In this document: in pieces, positions 11,190 through 23,212 of the stretch
How positions within the stretch are numbered: position 1 is the first letter of the stretch
Layout of the letters: each line of letters begins with the position of its first letter
Assembly: GCA_930367215.1 (NCBI GenBank)
Contig: OV884058.1
Location: 103,687,802 to 103,751,801 of the forward strand
Source: Pollenia angustigena
Lineage: Eukaryota > Arthropoda > Insecta > Diptera > Polleniidae
Reading direction: 5' to 3'
DNA length: 64,000 nt
Program-made: the position numbers and the translations under genes
Notes under the pieces: model-generated
Databases searched by the model: none
Seen by the model: only the letters and a program-made list of their open reading frames with translations
Told to the model about the DNA's origin: nothing

Positions 11190-12112
11190 GCTTAAATAAA
11201 TTTTCAACATTTTTAATTTTTCGAATTTATTCTATGAGCTAAATATCAGTTATGTATTTTATAAAGCTTTTTTTGTAAGTTCTATTCCTTCAATTGTTCA
11301 GAAATGACTTTCTACACTACCAGACTATTATATTGTATTTTGTTAAAATTGTTGAGTTAAATACATTCAATTTATAAAGTATCACTATCCAGTGTGACAC
11401 AAAGAATGCTGACGAAGGCCGTAGCGGGCCAGAAAATGCATTACATTCTGCTGGTGTCTAATAATTGTAAATTTTTCTGTACATTGAATATACCTCATTG
11501 CTGTCCAAAGAAAAGCTAAGGTAAAATGTAACAAGAAAATACAATATAATAGTCTGGTAGTGTATAAAGTCATTTCTAAAAAATTGAAGGAATAGAACTA
11601 TTACAAAAAAGCTTTATAAAATATATTTCTGAAATTTAGCTCATAGAATAAATTCGAAAAAATAAAAAATGTTGAATATAAAATAAAGTTACCTTCGGAA
11701 GGAAATAATTCCCAGTTTCTATTTGTTAAAATAGTTGAGTTAAATACATTCAATTTACAAAGTAACACTATCCAGTGAGACACAAAGAATGCTGACGACG
11801 GCCGTAGCGGGCCAGAAAATGCATTACATTCTGCTGGTGTCTAATAATTGTAAATTTTTCTGTACATTGAATATACCTCATTGCTGTCCAAAGGAAAGCT
11901 AAGGTAAAATGTAACAAGAAAATACAATATAATAGTCTGGTAGTGTATAAAGTAATTTCTGAAAAATTGAAGGAATAGAACTATTACAAAAAAGCTTTAC
12001 AAAATACATTTCTGAAATTTAGCTCATAGAATAAATTCGAAAAAATAAAAAATGTTGAATATAATATAAAGTTACCTTCGGAAGGAAATAATTCCCAGTT
12101 TATATTTGTTAA
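11190..12112. repeat. tandem dimer of a 383-bp unit plus an inverted half-unit
   Basis: TGTTAAAATTGTTGAGTTAAA starts units at 11341 and 11724; they are nearly identical over ~383 bp. The core is a GACACAAAGAATGCTGACGA ... CATTCTGCTGGTGTC hairpin. 11190-11343 is the reverse complement of about 11530-11685 (TCTGGTAGTGTA, TTCTATTCCTTCAATT, TTTATTCTATGAGC). The whole is therefore an inverted half followed by two direct units. Short open frames inside are by-products. The element class is not recognised. Confidence 0.8.
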
Positions 12113-12781
12113 ATAAATTTTAATTAAAAATATTTTCTTTGAATCTATTTTCCAAAATTTCCGAGCCAAAACCATAATTTTTCCGCGTTAGTTATTCTAA
12201 ATATGGCTTCCTACGTCTTGCAATTTATTTTGCTTTTTTTCTAACTTAAATTTATGAACAAAAGTATCTGGTTCGATAATTATTTAAAATATAATTTGAA
12301 ATTATAATTTATTTGAAATAATTTATTTCCTTAAACTTGGAATCATTTTCGAAATAATGTATATCTTAAAACGCTTGATACTATTTCGTGACATTAATAA
12401 AGCGTCAAATTTCAGTAAACATCGGTAAAAACTTTGTATTTTATTTAATAAAGCTAATACGTCACACGAACCTTTGAAGGCTTTAAGTATTACCTAACCC
12501 TACGTTTCCACCAGCGATGCCAGAAGTGCAGATTTTTGCTTTAAAATTCCAGATTTTTTAGCTCGGTTAAAACTTCTTTACATTGTCACTTATGTTTGTT
12601 CTATTTCCACTTTTTGCATTGATTAACGAAATGTATCAACCATTCATGGAAGGACCGTTTGGAAAAAGATTCATTAGGCGGAATTTTATTCACAAAAGAT
12701 TACTTAAAAATTAAAAAATCGCATTGTCTTGGCACATTAATATCGCCGGACTTATGTCGTCTGATTTTACACGAAATAATT

Positions 12782-12784
<3 letters not shown>

Positions 12785-12848
<64 letters not shown>
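12785..12848. repeat. (AT)32 microsatellite
   Basis: Uninterrupted AT dinucleotides over 64 bases. It directly abuts the TCTGTGGCATTTTGAC end of an inverted-repeat element, a common place for AT expansion. Open frames made of alternating Tyr/Ile through it are artefacts. Confidence 0.97.
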
Positions 12849-12850
<2 letters not shown>

Positions 12851-13285
12851 GTGGCATTTTGACAAATTTCAAACAAAAAACAAATATTTTCTTTAATTTT
12901 GGTTTATTCTATTATTTGATAAAATTAATTTTTTCACCGAGTTTTTTTGAAAACTTTTTTGGTATCTCGACTTAAGATTGTTTTGTCAAAATGCCACAGT
13001 TATGTACTTATATATTAAGATCTTTAATAGTTGCAATATTTCTGTGGTATTCCGACAAAACATCTTAAGCCGATACAAGATAGCAAAAAGGTTTAAAAAA
13101 AACTCGGTGAAAAAATCATTTTTTTTAAATAATAAAATAAACCGATATTAATGAAAAATTTCGTTTATAATAAGTACAAAATTATAAAAACGAAAACAAT
13201 AATGTTTTTTGAAGAAAACTCTTATGATTGACAACATTTTTTTAAATTTGACTTAAGATGTTTTGTCAAAATGCCAAAGATTTGA
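12849..13285. repeat. two inverted-repeat MITEs with TGTGGCATTTTGACAAAACA ends
   Basis: First copy 12849-13003: CTGTGGCATTTTGACAAA ... TTTGTCAAAATGCCACAG. Second copy about 13041-13285: CTGTGGTATTCCGACAAAAC ... GTTTTGTCAAAATGCCAAAG. Both contain CACCGAGTTTTTTT or its complement. A third copy lies at 42997-43216. The palindromic layout suggests MITEs, but I cannot assign the superfamily. Confidence 0.7.
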
Positions 13286-13374
13286 TATCTTGTAAATTTT
13301 CAATAAGACGCTTGATAGTTTAAATATTATGTCAAGCAATTTACTTTTAATTTGTTGTTTAAAATAACAAAGAT

Positions 13375-13646
13375 CCCAGTAAAAACTTCGCCTACAAAAT
13401 AATGTGTTGAGTAATCAGAAAAACATGAAGGCACTACTTACAATTCTACTGAAAGAACGAATGAATTTCACAAGGGATGTCCCAAAATGAACGCATTTTA
13501 AAGTAAGTCATTATTTTTTTTACTTAAATACATCCAGAAAAAAGTAGTTATAGAAGTTGTTACACATGTAGTTATAGAAGAAAGCTACTAAATAATGAGT
13601 TAAAGAAGCTATTCATTTTGAAAAAGTAAGCGAAGTTTTTACTGGG
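13375..13646. mobile_element. CCCAGTAAAAACTTCGC inverted-repeat element, copy A
   Basis: Ends CCCAGTAAAAACTTCGC and GCGAAGTTTTTACTGGG. Interior phrases include ATAATGAGTT and GTAGTTATAGAAG. A near-identical copy in the opposite orientation is at 61228-61498. The flanks share AT on both sides (13373-13374, 13647-13648). Non-coding, 272 bp. Confidence 0.85.
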
Positions 13647-14488
13647 ATGTGATAAGTCCCAACTCAGTCTGAGAAGTTATATTTCAAAAGACATTTTTAA
13701 TGTAAAAATATCCAAAAACTATCAGCCATGTTCTGAAAATCGCATTCGAGTGAAATTAAAATAGAACAAATTTTTAAAACTTCTGTGTTGAAAGTTTAAA
13801 CAAATATTTCTTTTTTATACCTTATACTTCGAGGACCACTTATAGATATTTACCATCGATTAAAAATTCCAGAAATGAATTGTTATATTGTTGTCTAAAT
13901 AAACTACATAAAAAATGAAAAAAATGTGTTTTGAAGATTTATTGAAGATTTTTAAAATCTTGGCGCAGATTTTGCAGATTTTTTGATGAAAATTTATGGT
14001 TTTTTGCTGATTTTACCTCTAAAAGTTCTGGCAACACTGGTTTCCACATGCAAGTAAATACTTGCAAGAAGCGTATACGTATTATCAACGAAAAATCGGG
14101 GAAACAGCCGATCGGCTGAAAGTAGAAAAACTGTGTGAATGTTAGTGAAAAAGTGTGAGTATATTGAATTTTTCGAGCTTGCACTTGGAAATGGGGCTAA
14201 TAAAATATAGTGCAGCATCATATTTTAATCGCTTGACTTTGTGGATGCTTAGTAAATTCGCTCTCTTCACTAATACTAATATGCAGCAATACAAGCACAG
14301 TTTCAAATTTGCGCACTGAAAAACATTTTTGATTCGTTCAGTGTCGACTGAAAGAATTTGAAATAAAATCGCTTTCGAATCAAAGAAGTATTTGATAACG
14401 AATTAGCCGCAAGCTTTTTTAAACAATGATTAATTCGCACAATTAAAACGTCTCGAATATGGCGAAAACAAAGTATTTTAATTTAGGC

Positions 14489-14676
14489 CAGTGATAGCCA
14501 CTCCATAGGCTCGCGAGTCAGTCAATAATCGTATTTTTCACACAGACGCCGTCGGCAATTCACATACATACAACAACTTTGTTCGTTTCAAAACATCAGA
14601 CTATCATCAGTCTCTGTGACCGCACGCAAGTACATAATATCTTTGTGTGCGTGCGTTCGGGGCTTGGTTATCACTG
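14489..14676. mobile_element. 188-bp hAT-like MITE, TSD ATTTAGGC
   Basis: Left CAGTGATAGCCA, right TGGTTATCACTG, with ATTTAGGC at 14481-14488 and 14677-14684. The interior is less AT-rich than its surroundings (ACGCCGTCGGC, GTGCGTGCG). Confidence 0.86.
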
Positions 14677-14684
14677 ATTTAGGC

Positions 14685-15527
14685 TAAGATATCTCCATAA
14701 ACTGTTGTTATAGACAAATTCTGAGTACAGATTCAGCAGCTCAACTTTAAGACAAGTTTATGGTCTATTTCCACTTTTCCAAATTTTTCCGGCCTGTGTA
14801 ATTTATAATTTTACAAAAATAAAATTAAAAACTTAAAATATTGAGTTCTACTCCCACATTTCGTTGCAGGGAAGATTCAAACTGTGTATTGCAGTTTAGT
14901 TTCTTTGTATACTTTATTTGGTAAATTTAATTGCTGTTATGACTTCAGATGGCAGTCTGCTGCAAATGTAAAAGGCGCTCAATACTCAATATTTTCTGTT
15001 ATATTGAAAACACTATTTCCTTCAGGCAATTGTTCAATAAACTTCGGATTCTTAATCACTATATTAATCAAAATCAAATAGTTCATCTGGCGCCATTCAT
15101 TATCAAGCTGTTGATTGACTAAAGATGTGAACTTGTTTTTGAAGAAACAGTGACTTAAGTTGAGAAGACTGTGGATTTATAATAACTAAAATAGTATACA
15201 TTTTATCACTGAAATTAAATCCATGTATGTAACTATTTTTTTTAAACAAAGAAAATTAAAATTACACCGAATCTACACTTAAAAGAATTTACCCACGCAC
15301 TATCCACGACTGTAAAATTTACACATAATATGGGTAATTACCCACAAAGTGGCAATACTGGTTAACAATAATCTTGAAAAGAGAACACAATCGTTAAATG
15401 CGAAAACACACATACACATATAGTCGAGAAATGTAAATAAAAACAAACGTGCAGCGTTAAGTCAGATATGATAAATAAAAAAACTAATTTGGTACCAACG
15501 AGTTTTCGAAGTTGTACTTTTTTTACC
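14685..15527. other. AT-rich spacer, no gene recognised
   Basis: The short open frames at 14884-15081 and 15362-15592 lack family motifs and begin at chance starts. TTTACCC phrases near 15288, 15330, 15523 and 16253 hint at an older element interrupted by 15528-16252, but its limits are unclear. Confidence 0.5.
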
Positions 15528-16252
15528 CCAAGGCCTATCCAATAGGTCTGCTTACTGCTACAACAATACAACAATACAAAAACAACAGGCATTTTGTTTG
15601 TATAAAATTCCTCACCGTTGTCAAAATCTTACTACTACATAGGCAAAACAAAAGGAAAAATGTGTTTTGTGTCAAGGCTAATTCATAAAGGTGACATTTT
15701 CCAGTCATCTGTTTATTGTTTATTTTTTTGTGTGTATACTGAATGTCAAGCTTTGTTTACATTTTGTGAAAAAATTAATTCAAATTTAAAATTCAATAAA
15801 AATTTAAATAGTTGAAAAAAAAACTTATTTAAATTATATAAAACAAAAAAAGTGAAAAAATATAAACACAAGAAATTAAAAATGGGTACGGAATAAGTGG
15901 AGCCACAATTAATTTGTAATTGAGGAGTTTCTTAAGCAATTGTGTATATTTTATTAACAAAAAAAAATTTCCTTTTTTATATTTTCAACAAATATTTTTG
16001 ACATTCACTCTAACTTTTTACAAAAACAAAATACATAGTGTTTTTCAATAAAAAGGGATAGCTAGCATAACTCTATCTCATGATGCGGTCACCTTTATAA
16101 ATTCGCCTTGTTTTGTGTGCATGTATGTGTGGCAAAAAACCAAAAAAGTAAACAAAAATATACACGTATAAGGAAAATGTAAACAACTCTTGATATTGAA
16201 AAAACCAAATAAACATCTGGCTTCTTAAGCAGACCTATTGGATAGACCTTGG
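15528..16252. mobile_element. inverted-repeat element with CCAAGGYCTATCCAATAGG ends, TSD TTTACC
   Basis: The inverted ends extend about 27 bp, from CCAAGG through TAGGTCTGCTTA. The flanking direct repeat is TTTACC (15522-15527 and 16253-16258), extendable to TTTACCCC because the element also begins with CC. Inner arms also pair loosely (AAGGTGAC near 15689, GTCACCTTTATAAATTCGCC near 16089). No transposase is seen. A 6-bp duplication does not single out a superfamily. Confidence 0.75.
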
Positions 16253-16480
16253 TTTACCCCAATAGTCCTACGAAAAACTTTTTTGAAATATACCTATTTA
16301 TAAATTTACCCAAACGTGCTGAAAATGCATTTTTACATATGTTTTGAGCAGGGATGATAAAGTTAGTACAACTGTACTTTTTTCAGTACTATTTGCATTG
16401 CAAAAGTACTGAAGTACTCCAATGACATATTTAGTACAATTTAAAAATGTCCATATATCAGACAAATTGCCAAAGGCATA

Positions 16481-17114
16481 GGCTGACTTCCAAAACGTTC
16501 TAATACAAAGTTTGTATACAGTTTAACTAAAGTATTTTAACCATACACATGTACAAAGTATCAAAACAATGCAACTATGTGTTCTGTTTATTTAAACGTT
16601 TTGAAATGCATAATATTAAAATAAATCTGTATTGCTTGCAAATTAAAAAATGTCAAATATCAAATAGCATCAGCTTTAAAACCGATGCTCTGATTGGTTT
16701 TTTGCTGCGTTACTAAAGGCCCAACCATAATGTTCTTAAGTTGGCTTAAGCAAATGTGCGAATACATGTTAATTATATGAGGCAAACCATATTGAACTTA
16801 AGGAAACTTTTTACTAAGTTTAAAGAAACTGTCATTTGCTTAAGTAAGGTGCGAATCTAATCGCACATTCCATACGGAATCAAATGTTTTTTTATTTTGT
16901 TTTTGTTTTTTTACATACATTTGAGAGATTTTTTATTAATTTTTGACAGCAGGTTAAGCAAGGCTACGCGTATTATGGTTAGGCCTTAATACTTACCATT
17001 GATGTTTTGGAAGGGTTTGCATTGCATATACATACATACATATATTGTACTGCGGCGTAATGAAACATTCTACTTTGTTCTTATACAAAGCATTTGACGT
17101 TTTGAAAGTCAGCC
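16481..17114. mobile_element. inverted-repeat element GGCTGACTTYCAAAACG, TSD ATA
   Basis: Left GGCTGACTTCCAAAACG, right CGTTTTGAAAGTCAGCC, flanked by ATA (16478-16480, 17115-17117). The interior hosts a PIF/Harbinger-type MITE at 16717-16986. Non-coding. Confidence 0.7.
16717..16986. mobile_element. PIF/Harbinger-type MITE, TSD TAA
   Basis: Ends AGGCCCAACCATAATG and TATTATGGTTAGGCCT, flanked by TAA (16714-16716, 16987-16989). The interior has TTAAGCAAATGTGCG phrases. It is nested in 16481-17114. Confidence 0.8.
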
Positions 17115-17415
17115 ATATTGTCTATACAACATTCGTCGCCGAATATGGAAAGGATTTTTTCATAGCAAAATATGATAAAAACGAAGCGTAGAATCCAACT
17201 TTTTGTGATTATTGCATCGACTTTAATTAAAACAAAAGATTAACTACAGTCTAATGAATATTGTTGCTATAAATAAACGAAAACTTATAAGCTTGATTTC
17301 TTAAAGTATGTTGAAACGGGATATAGTGCGGCCCTACATGATGCGACTTGTTGTACAATTCGATCAAGTTGTATGTACAACCATTTTTTACGTTAAAGTT
17401 GTGGTTGGTCATCAT

Positions 17416-18477
17416 CAGGAAAACCAGAAATATGCTCTAAAAAACACATTTTATGCGCATTTAATATGCAGTAAAAACTGGAAAATATGCCCTGAAAAAT
17501 GTTAAAAATATGCCCTAAAAATTGAAATTGCTCACTTAAAGACACAATAATCAACAATTTAATAACAAAATCTAAAAAAGGTTAAAGTTCATATAAGAGA
17601 TGTTTGCGCCGAATATTATCTAGATATTAACATCCATATGGGTTTTGTCTTAAAGGGATTTTAGGTACGGTCGCTAAATTGTTAACAAATGTTAACATTT
17701 AAAACGAATTTAAATCTAGATAAGGACAGGAGCTTAAAGCAAATGTGAACCGATTCGAAAATAATTTAATTTGAAGTAAAATATTTTTGTCACGAATTTA
17801 ATTTAAATACCATCCTAATTAGATAGCTTGCGGGCCCAAAGAGACTAATTTGGATGTGAAATTATAGGCCGATTCTCACCATTTGCATAGACTTCGTCCA
17901 TATTTGATCAAATTATCTTCAAAATTGGAATTTGTACTCTGCGCACAAGGCTAACATGGACAGACAACCAGCCAGGCGGATGGATGGACATCGTTAGATC
18001 ACTTTAAAAAGTGATTCTGAGTCAATCGGAATGCTAAAAGATTGGTCTAGATACAAATCGCATAACATCTATTCTTAATGACAACCTGCTTTGTCTTACA
18101 ATTTAAGAGTAAAAATTAAATGTAGATGTCGAAATTAAAGTAACAGATTTTCGAAAAAAAATTTTTTTTCTTTTTTGCGAAAGCTATTGTAGGCATCTAA
18201 AAAAATTTAATATGTATCAAAATAGGCATATCTAAAAAATTTTAATATGTATCAAAATAGGCATTAAAAAGGCAAAATATGCGCTATAAACCTAAAAAAA
18301 TGCTGCAAAAAGGCTCTTTTAACCAAAATATGCTGCAAATGCTAAAATATGCAAAAATATACACTAACAAATCGATGCCAAAATTCATAAAAAGCTCTAA
18401 AACGGATAAATATATTGTTTTTGCCATCATTGGTCGCACAAGGAAAAACATGCAATTGCATATTTATGGTTTCCCTG
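17416..18477. mobile_element. hAT-like element, TSD GTCATCAT
   Basis: Left CAGGAAAACCAGAAATATGC, right GCATATTTATGGTTTCCCTG, duplication GTCATCAT at 17408-17415 and 18478-18485. Subterminal AAAATATGC phrases are repeated many times near both ends, a usual layout for transposase binding sites. The middle (about 17590-18090) is a degraded TATACCC-type repeat (CCATCCTAATT, GCACAAGGCTAACATGGACAG, GATTCTGAGTCAATCGG). Confidence 0.87.
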
Positions 18478-18703
18478 GTCATCATTTAAAGAAAAAATTA
18501 ATTTGATTTGAGCTTTCAAATTGGTACGTGTGACGGCGATTTTTCCTTTAGTTTTTCATTTTTATTCTGATGTTTTGAAAGCAACAGCGTGCGATGTAAA
18601 CAACATTTTAAAAAACTAATACGATATTCCAGTGCACAGTTTAAGTAAAATATATAAACTACCGGAACTATTATTTATTTTCTTTTCTTGTTCCTCTTCT
18701 TAC

Positions 18704-19193
18704 TAGAGTTGGGCAAAATCGTTCCTTTTGTGGAATCGTTCCGACCGATCCGAAAGATCAAAGGAACTAGGTCGTTCCTTTCGTTCATCGTTCCGGTTTT
18801 TACTTTGAACAATGAATGAACGTGGAACGAAAAAACTTCTATGTATGTCGTTCGTTAAAACGTCAACAATCAAATATTTGTTATTGTTTGTTTTTATGTT
18901 GTGGCGTAACAACTACCTATATAAGAATTATGTATTGCTAAAATATATTGCTTTGGATCACATTAGTATTTGATTTAATTAGAAAATTTTTATATGTCAC
19001 AACAAAAATACACAAAAGTCGGCAACATTGATCAATACACAAAAAATAACCCCACAAAAATACATGTGATCATCACACGGATTGCAATTGCGGAACGAGG
19101 AACGACAAAAAATTAACTATTGAAAAAGTCCGCACCGTTCCTTTTAGGGAATCGTTCAATGGAACTAGGTCGTTCCGGAACGACACAACTCTA
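18704..19193. mobile_element. hAT-like MITE, TSD CTTCTTAC
   Basis: Left TAGAGTTGGGCAAAATCG, right CGACACAACTCTA; CTTCTTAC at 18696-18703 and 19194-19201. Both arms are rich in CGTTCC/GGAACG (at least eight occurrences), a clear array of repeated candidate binding motifs. 490 bp, non-coding. Confidence 0.88.
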
Positions 19194-19467
19194 CTTCTTA
19201 CTCCACTTCATTTATCGCCACTAGTGCTAAAAAGTCGCTATTAAAATAACTTCTTAATAAAGCTTAATGAAAAGTTGTTAAAAAAATTTAAGAACGTGCT
19301 GTGAACGATCAACTATTGAAGACAGAAATGTAGCCCTGAACAGAGCCATGAACACCGATATACAAAATGTTATGATCGGACTAAAAATGACGACACAGTG
19401 AACAAAAAACAAAAACAACTAAAAAATAAAAACAAACATGCATATAGTTTTTATTATCTCCTCTGTT

Positions 19468-21756
19468 CAGCGTTACCGTTGTGATACTAAAGTATCAATT
19501 TGACCCTTTTTCGACGGTGTTGATACCTTTTATGACCCTTTTTTTAAATTATACTTTTGTATCATTATCACCTATTTTGTGACACTTTTTGACCCTTTTT
19601 TGGAAATAGCTCTCACATTTTGTTTTTTGTCAACACTGCGGAACAGAAGTGCTTCACAAATGTTTTCGAAATAAGTATTGCTTGATGTGAAACAGACTCA
19701 AAGTATAAACTAACAATTCCATGCTTTCTTCTCCTTAATTTTTGATAATAAAGTACAATTTCCCTAAAAGCAAAAATAACTCATATAAATATTTGTTTTT
19801 TTACGGTGGTTTCTTTTTAAAACAAAAATTTGACATTTTATTAAAAAAATGCAATTTGGTGTTTTGCTCTTTTAAACAGTAGCATATTTTATTCAAAAAA
19901 AATTCGCCCTTAATAATGGCAAAAGGTATAAAACTTTTCGCTCGCTTTTGAATCGACAGTGTTGAGAGTGCCCTAGCAGGAATGAAAACAAGAAATAAAA
20001 ATTGCTCAATTAGCGGAAATTCCCAAATATTTGATAAAGCGGTATGATAGCAAAGTCTTATATTAATTAAAAATCGTAAAAGCTTACAGGAAAAAATCAC
20101 TTTAATCGATTAAATGGTTACAATTCGCGAACGATAGCAAAATTTAAAACAAACACTAATGGTGTTTTCTTTTCTAAAAAATAATGATGCATTATAGTTG
20201 TGTAATATATTTATTAGGTTACACGAACCCTTACAAAGTGATACATTTTTCTAAATTACAGTGGAACAAATTAATAGCTACGTTTTACATTCAACACTAA
20301 TGTGTATTTAGCGTGTTAAATATTGAATGCAAAGTTTGTACTAAAAGCGATATTCACCACGCTTGTAGCAATTTTCAACATTAAATTTTCTTACAATTCC
20401 AATAAGCGTTAACAGCACTGACAAATTGTACATATTTATTGCCGACAATTTATGTTGCAATAATTGTTAGTCCATTTTCGTTGACAATTATTGCTTACAA
20501 AAAACGTCAAATTTGGTTGTCAATTGAAAAAAAAAGCAAAAAAGAAAAATATAAAAGCAAATTGTGTGAGAAAGAAATTATGTTTGTGAAATGGTAGCAA
20601 ATTATAATTGTAGTAAAAGAATTAAATTAAAGAATTTAATAAACACTAAAATAAAATTACAACAATTATTTTTACAACATGGAAATCAATTAAAATTGTT
20701 ATTGATTATCTTTCATTCTTGACGTGGCTGGGGCTCGAACCCCGGCCGGCAGGTTACCATGACATGTTTCGATCGCAACCACTCGATCTCCTCAGATGGA
20801 TTTGCCGTCTTACACTCGCAGCCATCGACGACTGCTGACGTCAATAGTCAAACATCATTCCTTAAGCCAAATTATATTCTAACATTTGGTAGATCGAAAT
20901 TTGCTTTCCTGAATGATTATCCATTTTAATTGATCTTACATGTTTTTTCCCCTTACCCCTGTTTCTTCGTACTTTTGTCAAGAATTTTTCTTGAAGTCCA
21001 AGTACATTTTTTGTTTTTTCATTTTGTCTTTCTCTTTTCTGTTGACCTTTTTTGTCCTTCAAGTTGTGCTGAAAAGGTCAGCAAGAAAAAGAAAGACAAA
21101 AAAATGAAAAAACAAAACAAAATATGTACTTTGTACTTCAAGAAGAATTCTTGACAAAAGTACGAAAAAACAGAAGTAAAGGAAGAACATGTAAAATAAA
21201 TTAAAATAGATAATCATTCAAAGCAAATTTCGATCTACCAAAGGTTAAATACAATTTGGTTTAAGGATTGATGTTTGACTAATGACGTCAGCAGTCGTCG
21301 ATGGCTGCGAGTGTTAAACGGCAAGCCCTCTGAGGAGATTGAGTGGTTGCAATCTAGACATGTCAGGGTAACCTGTCCGTAAAAACGCCTGGGTTCGAGC
21401 CCAGATTGAGTCAAGAATGAAAAATTATCAGTAAATTTTAATTAATTTTCATGTTGTAAAATTCCTTTCTTCATAAAAATAATTTATTTGACATCGCTAA
21501 ATCGGAAGATTACATAAAAAGTATGAAAAAATTAGCAATAATGATAAAGAATAAACTTTTTGTCAGGTGTTTAAAACAGGACAGAGCATTTATAAAAAAA
21601 ATTAAGTTTTTTGAGCTCTTCCTACCTGAAATATTATTTTTTTGGTTGCTTATAAAAAACTTGACCCATTATTTATTGAAATACCCTTTTTTGACCCCTT
21701 TTTCTGGAAAATCCCCTTTTTGTGACCCTTTTCGAAAATTTCCAACGGTAACCCTG
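19468..21756. mobile_element. hAT-like element, TSD CCTCTGTT
   Basis: Left CAGCGTTACCGTTG, right CAACGGTAACCCTG, duplication CCTCTGTT at 19460-19467 and 21757-21764. Subterminal GACCCTTTTT phrases lie near both ends. Much of its 2289 bp comes from a fold-back insertion at 20671-21461. No intact transposase frame. Confidence 0.87.
20671..21461. repeat. ~790-bp fold-back (long inverted repeat) with tRNA-like sequence in both arms
   Basis: The arms pair from ACAACATG (20675) with CATGTTGT (21450) inward to about 21060/21072, leaving a loop of a few bases. Matching landmarks include TCATTCTTGAC/GTCAAGAATGA, CAGCCATCGACGACTGCTGA with its complement, GACTATTGACGTC-type sequence, and the TTTTGTCTTTCT/AGAAAGACAAAA segment at the turn. 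Each arm carries a tRNA-like stretch read outward (21331-21413 plus; 20795-20718 minus) with GAGTGGTTGC resembling an A box and a perfect B box GGTTCGAGCCC. Arms differ by small indels, so the structure is not freshly made. Confidence 0.88.
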
Positions 21757-21764
21757 CCTCTGTT

Positions 21765-22433
21765 ACACATGCATATTAATGTGTAAAAATCATGAATTTT
21801 TGATGACAAATCAGTTATTTTAAAATTTAAGCAACAATAACTTGTCTTTCTTTCAGTGTTGCCAGAATGCAGAGGTTGGTGACAGTAGGGTATCCAACTC
21901 TATAGACTCTTTTGTGTACCGTCGCAAAGGGGGTTGTAATTGCCTGTTTTATCGTTAATACAATGGGATGTACACGTTTTTCCTCAAGAGTCCATCCTTT
22001 TGTGGTCGATTGGCCGGTGCATCGTACATCGCATTAACGGAAAACTTCGTGTTTTGGTCGGCTAGTTCGTATGTATGTATTTGGAATAACCTTCCTGCTC
22101 TCACGTTCAACATGAATTAGTTAAAGTCGAATGTTTACAAGCACTTCTCCCACTATCCCCCTTCCCATAATCTATTTTCCACAACTCACAATATTCTGAA
22201 CGTAAAATTTATTCCATGGTGAAATAATTAGAAGGTGGCAGCACTACGGAATTAATTATTATTTGCTCAATTCATGGTGAACTTTCTTAATGTCAAAATT
22301 GTTTTTTTTTTTTTTTTTTAAGAAAATGTCAAAATATTGTTAATATTCTTAACAAAATAATTTGTGAGAAAAAATAAATGTGAAATTTGGTAAAAAAAAA
22401 ATCGCCACGTTACTATGGGCCTTTAGTTTTACG
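21765..22433. other. spacer between hAT-like element and gelsolin relic
   Basis: Contains CAGTGTTGCCAGAATGC at 21856 (like the hAT end at 12512 but unpaired here), a poly-T run near 22300, and ATGGTGAAATAATTAGAAGG...GGCAGCACTA at 22216-22246. The last recurs in inverted form at 26218-26247. No gene is recognised. Confidence 0.5.
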
Positions 22434-23212
22434 CTTTAGTTACGCGTTTGCAGGAGGGTACTGAAACTCAAATATTCAAATCGAAATTTATTGAATGGGA
22501 CGAAGTAATGGCAGTTGATTTTACTCGTACTGCCAATTCTGCAGCGAAGACGAGCGCAGATTAAACAAAGTGGGCTAAAAAACAGGAGACTGCTCTTGCA
22601 TACCCGCCGATGAAGATGGTGCAGAAGTAGATGAGAGTAACCGCCACCAGATGATGAAATAAAATGTATTTTGTACTTTTAGTAGGGTCGTAATGTGGCG
22701 AAAGCTAAGCGAAGTATTTTCGTTTGTACAAATAACATATTTACAAATTTTTGTCTATATATGACTACGCCAACCACTATAAGGGTGAATATATTATTAG
22801 CTTAATATTTTCTATTTTTACAGATTTTTTACAGATATATTTTGTATGTGCCATTTGAAACTGAGGACGAGTCCCAATTGGGTATAGTTTACGTGTGGTT
22901 GGGCTTAAATATTGCCCAGAATAAGCCTCTTCTGGGCAACATTTGAGCCCAACCACTGATTCAAGATATTGCCGATGAAATGTTTAATAGTCCTTGGGTC
23001 AGTTTGAAAATTCTTAATGAGAGCGAAGATCTGGAATACTTTTTCTGGGTAGCCCTAGGTGGACGTAAACCTTACGATACTACTGCTGAGTACATGAACT
23101 TCACTAGTTTGTTCAGATGCTCAAATGAAAAGGGATATGTTGTTGTTGCAGAAAAATGTAAAGATTTCTGCCAAGACGATTTGGCAGATGACGACACAAT
23201 GATACTCTGGAT

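Larger units (their letters stand above)
12512..14039. mobile_element. hAT-like element, TSD GTTTCCAC
   Basis: Left CAGCGATGCCAGAAGTGCAG, right AGTTCTGGCAACACTG, 8-bp duplication GTTTCCAC at 12504-12511 and 14040-14047. Subterminal GCAGATTTTT phrases occur at both ends. The element is a host for later insertions: the AT microsatellite, two TGACAAAACATCTTAAG repeats and a CCCAGTAAAAAC element. No transposase is seen. Confidence 0.86.

Noticed and set aside
12659..12975. Open frames with long Tyr/Ile repeats
   Set aside because: Translation of the (AT)32 microsatellite.
20730..20800. Possible functional tRNA gene
   Set aside because: T arm and B box are good, but no consistent acceptor or anticodon stem could be drawn and the sequence sits in both arms of a fold-back. 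Treated as tRNA-derived.
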